Positions 12,183 through 15,360 of a stretch of 15,360 bases of DNA are shown piece by piece; position 1 is the first letter of the stretch, and every line of letters begins with the position of its first letter. The notes below the pieces were generated by a model that saw only the letters and a program-made list of their open reading frames with translations, ran no database searches and was not told the origin of the DNA. The position numbers and the translations under genes were made by a program. Source of the stretch: Campylobacteraceae bacterium (GTDB lineage: Bacteria > Campylobacterota > Campylobacteria > Campylobacterales > Sulfurovaceae); contig JALVPA010000091.1 of NCBI GenBank assembly GCA_027026055.1, forward strand, positions 1 to 15,360, written 5' to 3'.

Positions 12183-12246
12183 ATTCCTCATTCCTCATTA
12201 AAACCATACCTCTTCACTCATCTCTCTTCACTCTTCACCCTTCACT
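12183..12246 (-). repeat. Heptamer array running into the 3' end of the MMPL gene
   Basis: Two ATTCCTC units at 12183-12196, then after a short break CTTCACT, CATCTCT, CTTCACT, CTTCACC, CTTCACT at 12212-12246. The last three units lie in the MMPL coding sequence: they encode its final residues (Val-Lys-Gly-Glu-Glu) and contain its TGA at 12228-12230. Confidence 0.75.
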
Positions 12247-14657
12247 CTCTTGATCCACCCGCGTTTGGCGGCAACCACCATCAGTGCCGGCGCCATCAAC
12301 AGATCCGCCAAGAGCGCGAAAATGATCACCGTCCCGGTCAAAAAGCCGAAGTTTTGTACCGAGACCATCTGCGCTTGGGTATAGGCATAGAAACCGAGTG
12401 AAAGCACGACCGATGTGATCACCAAAGCCTTTCCTGTCGTGAAGAAGGTACGGCGGATCGCCTCGGCGCTATCGCCCGTATGTCGATAGTATCGCAAAAA
12501 ATTGTGCATGAAATGTATGGTGTCGTCCACTGCCAAACCTATCGCGATACTCCCGATAAGCAACGTAAACATATCGAGCGGGATATGAAACGCTACCATC
12601 AAAAGCAACCCTAAAATAATCGGCGTAAGGTTTGGAATCATACTCAAAAGCCCGATGCGCACCGAACGCAAAATCAGCATCATCATCAGCGCAATCAAAA
12701 CAAAAGCGATAATATAGCTTTTTACCGCCGATCGGATCGCCTGATCGAAAGTGGTCACCATCAACGGCACTACGCCCGTTACCGTAACGTTGTCCTCCGG
12801 AAATGCGCGTTTGCTCTGCTCCTCGATATAGGCAAGCAATCCGGTCGCCTTGATCGAATCGACCCAAGGCACTTTGACGGTCATTCGCGTTTTTGAAAAT
12901 TGACTGTCCACCACATCTTCCAAGTCGTCGCTTCCCGAGTTCTCAAAAAGCAGCAACTCTTGTGCCACCAAATCTTTCTCTTTGGGGATCGTATAGAAAG
13001 CTTCGTCGTTACCGTGCAAAGCGCGGTTGGTCTCTTTGACGATGGTGTTTAGCGAAACCGCCTTACCGACGAAAGTATATGGGTCTTTATATTTTTCCAA
13101 CTTTTTCGTCAGCGCATCAAGCCTCGCCAAACGGTCGGGATCTTGCCAGCCGTTCTCTTTGCCCGTGTCGATCACCGTCTCTATTGTGAGCGATCCTTTC
13201 ATCTTATGATCGATTGTCTCGGTTGCGACACGTACCGGTTTGCCCGGTGCAAACCAATGTAACGGATTGTGAGAAAGTTCAATCGTCGATGCGGCCGCTA
13301 AAGCCGCGAACACACCGGCGGCGCTTAGCGCCAAGATAGCCTTGTAGTGCTTGGCGGGAATCGCCGCCAAACTTCCCATAAACGCATCGAGCTTACCGGG
13401 CGCTTTTTTGGGTTTGGGTTTGAGACGAGTCATCGATAGTAGTGCCGGCAAGAGCGTTAGTGTCAGCAGAAGCGAGACCATCACCCCGAACGAGGCGAAA
13501 AAACCCAGGTCGGAAATGGGTGCGACTTCACTACCGGCAAAAGAACCGATCCCGATCGCCGTGGTGATCGAAGTCATCGCAATCGCCAAGCCCGAGTGTC
13601 CCAATGTATGGACAATCGCCTCTTTTTTATCGCCCGTTTCATTGAATCGATCGAAAAAGATCGAAAGCACATGCACCGTCGCCCCCACGCTCACCGCCAA
13701 AAGTAGTGAGGGTACGATCTGTGTCGGCAACTTAAACGCCGTACCCGTCCATGCCATCAATCCTACGGTAGAGAGTAACGCCAAGGCTACGACAAAGATA
13801 GGATAGAGCACCGCCGAGATACGTCTGAACATCAAAAAGAGAAAAACGATCACGATCAGCAACGTAATGCGTGTAAACTTTTGCATATCGCTTTGCATCT
13901 GCGACTTGAGTACATCGAGTACGACCGGCGAACCCGCCACATAGATTTTCAACCCTTTGTCACGATATTTTTTGACGATTTCAAAAAGTTTATGTACGAT
14001 TTGCGCATTTTCCTGATCGGTCAAAAATTTACGCGGCTGCTGCGTAGCGCTCCCCACCGTTTCCGACATATCATCGCCAAAACCTTCGGCAAGCTCTTCG
14101 TCTACACTTCCCGTCTGCTCTCCTTCGTGTGAAAAAGCATCGGTTTCGATCACGATCACCGTCATTTTGCCGTCCTCGGAGAGAAAGAGGTTTTTATAAA
14201 AATGCGACGCCATTGCGCGCGCTTTGATCTTCTCCACCTCCGCCTGCGTCGTCGGAAAGGGCTCCAAAAGATCGTCGGTCAACAGCTGATCGCCCTTGCC
14301 CCGAGTATTGCGCACATTATAAAGCGAGGTCACTTCATCGAGATAGGGCAAGTTGTTCTCAAGATCTTCATGCAAGGCTTTGAGCGTTTTGAGAAATTCA
14401 AGCGTAAAGATTTTGTCGCTTTCGATCGCGACGGCGATACGTTCGTCACGCCCGAACTGTTCTCGAAACTTATTGTAGCCGATCAAAATCGGATCGTCGT
14501 CATGAAAAAAGCCCTCGTTGGAGGTATCGAATTTGATTTGAGGCACATGAACGATAAAAATCGCCGTAAAAAGTAACGAAAGCACTATCGTGATCCACGG
14601 ATGCGTAGCGATCCAAGCGCCCATTCGTGCCATTTTCTTCTCGGTCTTTTCGTACAT
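12228..14657 (-). CDS. RND superfamily / MMPL-type exporter, 809 aa
   Basis: An inner membrane pump with two similar halves: TM1 at about 20-37, a periplasmic loop to about 255, a five-helix bundle at about 262-408, a charged cytoplasmic linker (RLKPKPKKAPGK at 411-422), TM7 at about 438-456, a second loop to about 640, and a last bundle at about 645-797. TM10 has the proton-relay pair Asp711-Asp712 (IGLAVDDTIHF). The matching place in TM4 (SVGATVH, 323-329) has no acidic residue. The first loop carries VDEELAEGFGDD at 185-196, akin to the repeats in the barrel protein. It belongs with the COG1033 exporters tied to lipid and hopanoid-like cargo. The ATG directly follows the TAG of the TetR gene, with AGGAG inside that gene's end. 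The last codons are made of heptamer repeats. Confidence 0.92.
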   Translation of the reverse strand: MYEKTEKKMARMGAWIATHPWITIVLSLLFTAIFIVHVPQIKFDTSNEGFFHDDDPILIGYNKFREQFGRDERIAVAIESDKIFTLEFLKTLKALHEDLENNLPYLDEVTSLYNVRNTRGKGDQLLTDDLLEPFPTTQAEVEKIKARAMASHFYKNLFLSEDGKMTVIVIETDAFSHEGEQTGSVDEELAEGFGDDMSETVGSATQQPRKFLTDQENAQIVHKLFEIVKKYRDKGLKIYVAGSPVVLDVLKSQMQSDMQKFTRITLLIVIVFLFLMFRRISAVLYPIFVVALALLSTVGLMAWTGTAFKLPTQIVPSLLLAVSVGATVHVLSIFFDRFNETGDKKEAIVHTLGHSGLAIAMTSITTAIGIGSFAGSEVAPISDLGFFASFGVMVSLLLTLTLLPALLSMTRLKPKPKKAPGKLDAFMGSLAAIPAKHYKAILALSAAGVFAALAAASTIELSHNPLHWFAPGKPVRVATETIDHKMKGSLTIETVIDTGKENGWQDPDRLARLDALTKKLEKYKDPYTFVGKAVSLNTIVKETNRALHGNDEAFYTIPKEKDLVAQELLLFENSGSDDLEDVVDSQFSKTRMTVKVPWVDSIKATGLLAYIEEQSKRAFPEDNVTVTGVVPLMVTTFDQAIRSAVKSYIIAFVLIALMMMLILRSVRIGLLSMIPNLTPIILGLLLMVAFHIPLDMFTLLIGSIAIGLAVDDTIHFMHNFLRYYRHTGDSAEAIRRTFFTTGKALVITSVVLSLGFYAYTQAQMVSVQNFGFLTGTVIIFALLADLLMAPALMVVAAKRGWIKRVKGEE

Positions 14658-15254
14658 CTACTTCTCCTGTTCTACAAAATCGAAAATATGATCGACGTAG
14701 CGATCGATGTCTTCTTTGAGCGAAATAACGCCTTCGGTGGCAAGCGACGCGACAAACATCCCTTCACCCATCGTGTACATTCCTTTGATGAGCTCTTTGG
14801 CGACGGGCAACAACTCGCCTTTAGCGATACCTTCGTCGATGATTTGTTCCACCCACCGGTAATAAAAGCGAAAACATTCCGTTTGAAAGGCTATCATCTC
14901 TTGCTTCGGCGCTATCAATGCATAAGCGATAAATTCTTTGTACAGCGCACGTAAATCCGCCGATTCGTCACTGTAAAAAAAGGTATAAAAAACTTTGATT
15001 TTTTCACGTGTGCTTTTCGCTTCGGCAAGCATCGTTTCTTTTCGTTCGTTGTGCGCCAGCATCAAGATGTTGACAAGCTCGAAGATCAACTCCTCTTTGT
15101 CTTGGAAATATTCGTAAAAAGTTCCTTTACCTATTCCCGCCGTTTTGGCGATTTCGGCAATCGTAATCTCCTGGATACTTTTTCGTACCAAAAGCTCTTT
15201 GCACGCCAACGCAATCTCTTTACGTTTTTGCGCTTTGTCGACCACTATCGGCAT
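14658..15254 (-). CDS. TetR/AcrR-family transcriptional regulator
   Basis: A 198-residue protein with the TetR N-terminal DNA-binding domain: helix 1 at about 9-24, and the helix-turn-helix TIAEIAKTAGIGKGTFYEYF at 31-50 followed by KEELIFELV. The C-terminal helices (about 60-195) form the ligand and dimer domain and vary by cargo; the aromatic-rich stretch FYTFFYSDES and ECFRFYYRW suggests a hydrophobic ligand. It is the first gene of the pump-carrier-barrel unit and its stop touches the pump's start, so it most likely represses its own operon until a lipophilic compound binds. AAGGAA before the ATG supports the start. No convincing operator palindrome was found upstream. Confidence 0.94.
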   Translation of the reverse strand: MPIVVDKAQKRKEIALACKELLVRKSIQEITIAEIAKTAGIGKGTFYEYFQDKEELIFELVNILMLAHNERKETMLAEAKSTREKIKVFYTFFYSDESADLRALYKEFIAYALIAPKQEMIAFQTECFRFYYRWVEQIIDEGIAKGELLPVAKELIKGMYTMGEGMFVASLATEGVISLKEDIDRYVDHIFDFVEQEK

Positions 15255-15264
15255 TGTCTGTTCC

Positions 15265-15351
15265 TTAGTATCTCCGGGTTCTCTTCTGCAATGTATAAAG
15301 GGTAACGCCTACAACGATAATGCTAAAGCACTCTTTTTTTTGGTTACTCAT
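15265..15351 (-). CDS. Possible small membrane peptide, or the C-terminal end of an upstream gene
   Basis: A 28-codon minus-strand frame (MSNQKKECFSIIVVGVTLYT, then QKRTRRY) ends in a TAA that overlaps the TetR gene's AAGGA ribosome binding site. It has a short hydrophobic stretch (FSIIVVGVTLY) and a basic end, as a single-pass membrane tail would. There is no ribosome binding site before the ATG and the frame stays open to the window edge, so it may be the tail of a longer gene. It could also be chance. Confidence 0.3.
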   Translation of the reverse strand: MSNQKKECFSIIVVGVTLYTLQKRTRRY

Positions 15352-15360
15352 TATTTTGAC

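Larger units (their letters stand above)
11810..12227. repeat. Repeat-filled spacer between the MMPL and lolA-like genes
   Basis: This 418-bp spacer holds no credible gene. It carries a GTAG-footed hairpin, GGAG-footed hairpins B and C with heptamers beside each, the second 124-bp element, and a heptamer array that continues into the MMPL gene. It mirrors the content of the spacer on the other side of the lolA-like gene. Confidence 0.8.

Noticed and set aside
10963..12246. Regular repeats considered as a CRISPR array
   Set aside because: Units are 7 bp with no unique spacers, and no cas genes are present.

Overview
The window looks like a chromosomal stretch from a Campylobacterota (epsilonproteobacterial) bacterium, most likely near Sulfurovum/Sulfurimonas. 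This is inferred from the protein style, the AT-rich intergenic spacers and the tight gene packing; there is no rRNA or tRNA in the window to confirm it. No phage, IS transposase, CRISPR array or RNA gene is visible. Protein genes fill nearly all of it, and the content is dominated by membrane export and envelope lipid handling.

Layout. (1) 1-2090, minus: an HAE1-type RND efflux permease made as two separate half proteins that overlap by 4 bp; the second half runs off the left edge. (2) 2276-3070, plus: an exported protein of unknown function, ending in two successive hairpins. (3) 3219-4430, minus: a small HTH-like/coiled-coil protein followed by a class II-type histone deacetylase family enzyme. 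(4) 4528-5784, plus: a secreted SYLF (Ysc84) lipid-binding protein and a short diacylglycerol-kinase-like protein whose end overlaps the next gene tail to tail. (5) 5774-8858, minus: a tightly packed four-gene unit: antitoxin, PemK/MazF-type toxin, EmrE-like SMR exporter and a 726-residue RND/MMPL exporter. A good promoter with an inverted repeat just downstream precedes it. (6) 9169-15254, minus: TetR regulator, 809-residue RND/MMPL exporter, LolA-like outer membrane lipoprotein-sorting protein and DUF1302-like outer membrane beta-barrel.

Region 6 is the most interesting. Regulator, inner membrane pump, periplasmic carrier and outer membrane barrel together look like a complete lipid or hydrophobic-compound transport route across the envelope. 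The pump and the barrel share a short acidic motif (D-E-x-L-x-G-F-x-D): twice in the unstructured N-terminus of the mature barrel protein and once in the first periplasmic loop of the pump. This could be a docking tag for a shared partner.

The two long spacers on either side of the lolA-like gene (10615-11014 and 11810-12227) are built from repeats: a 124-bp element in two direct copies about 95% identical, three GGAG-footed REP-like hairpins, one GTAG-footed hairpin, a ~45-bp repeat in two copies, and arrays of heptamers (consensus ATTCCTC or CTTCACT). One heptamer array runs into the 3' end of the pump gene and supplies its stop codon. These repeats occur nowhere else in the window.
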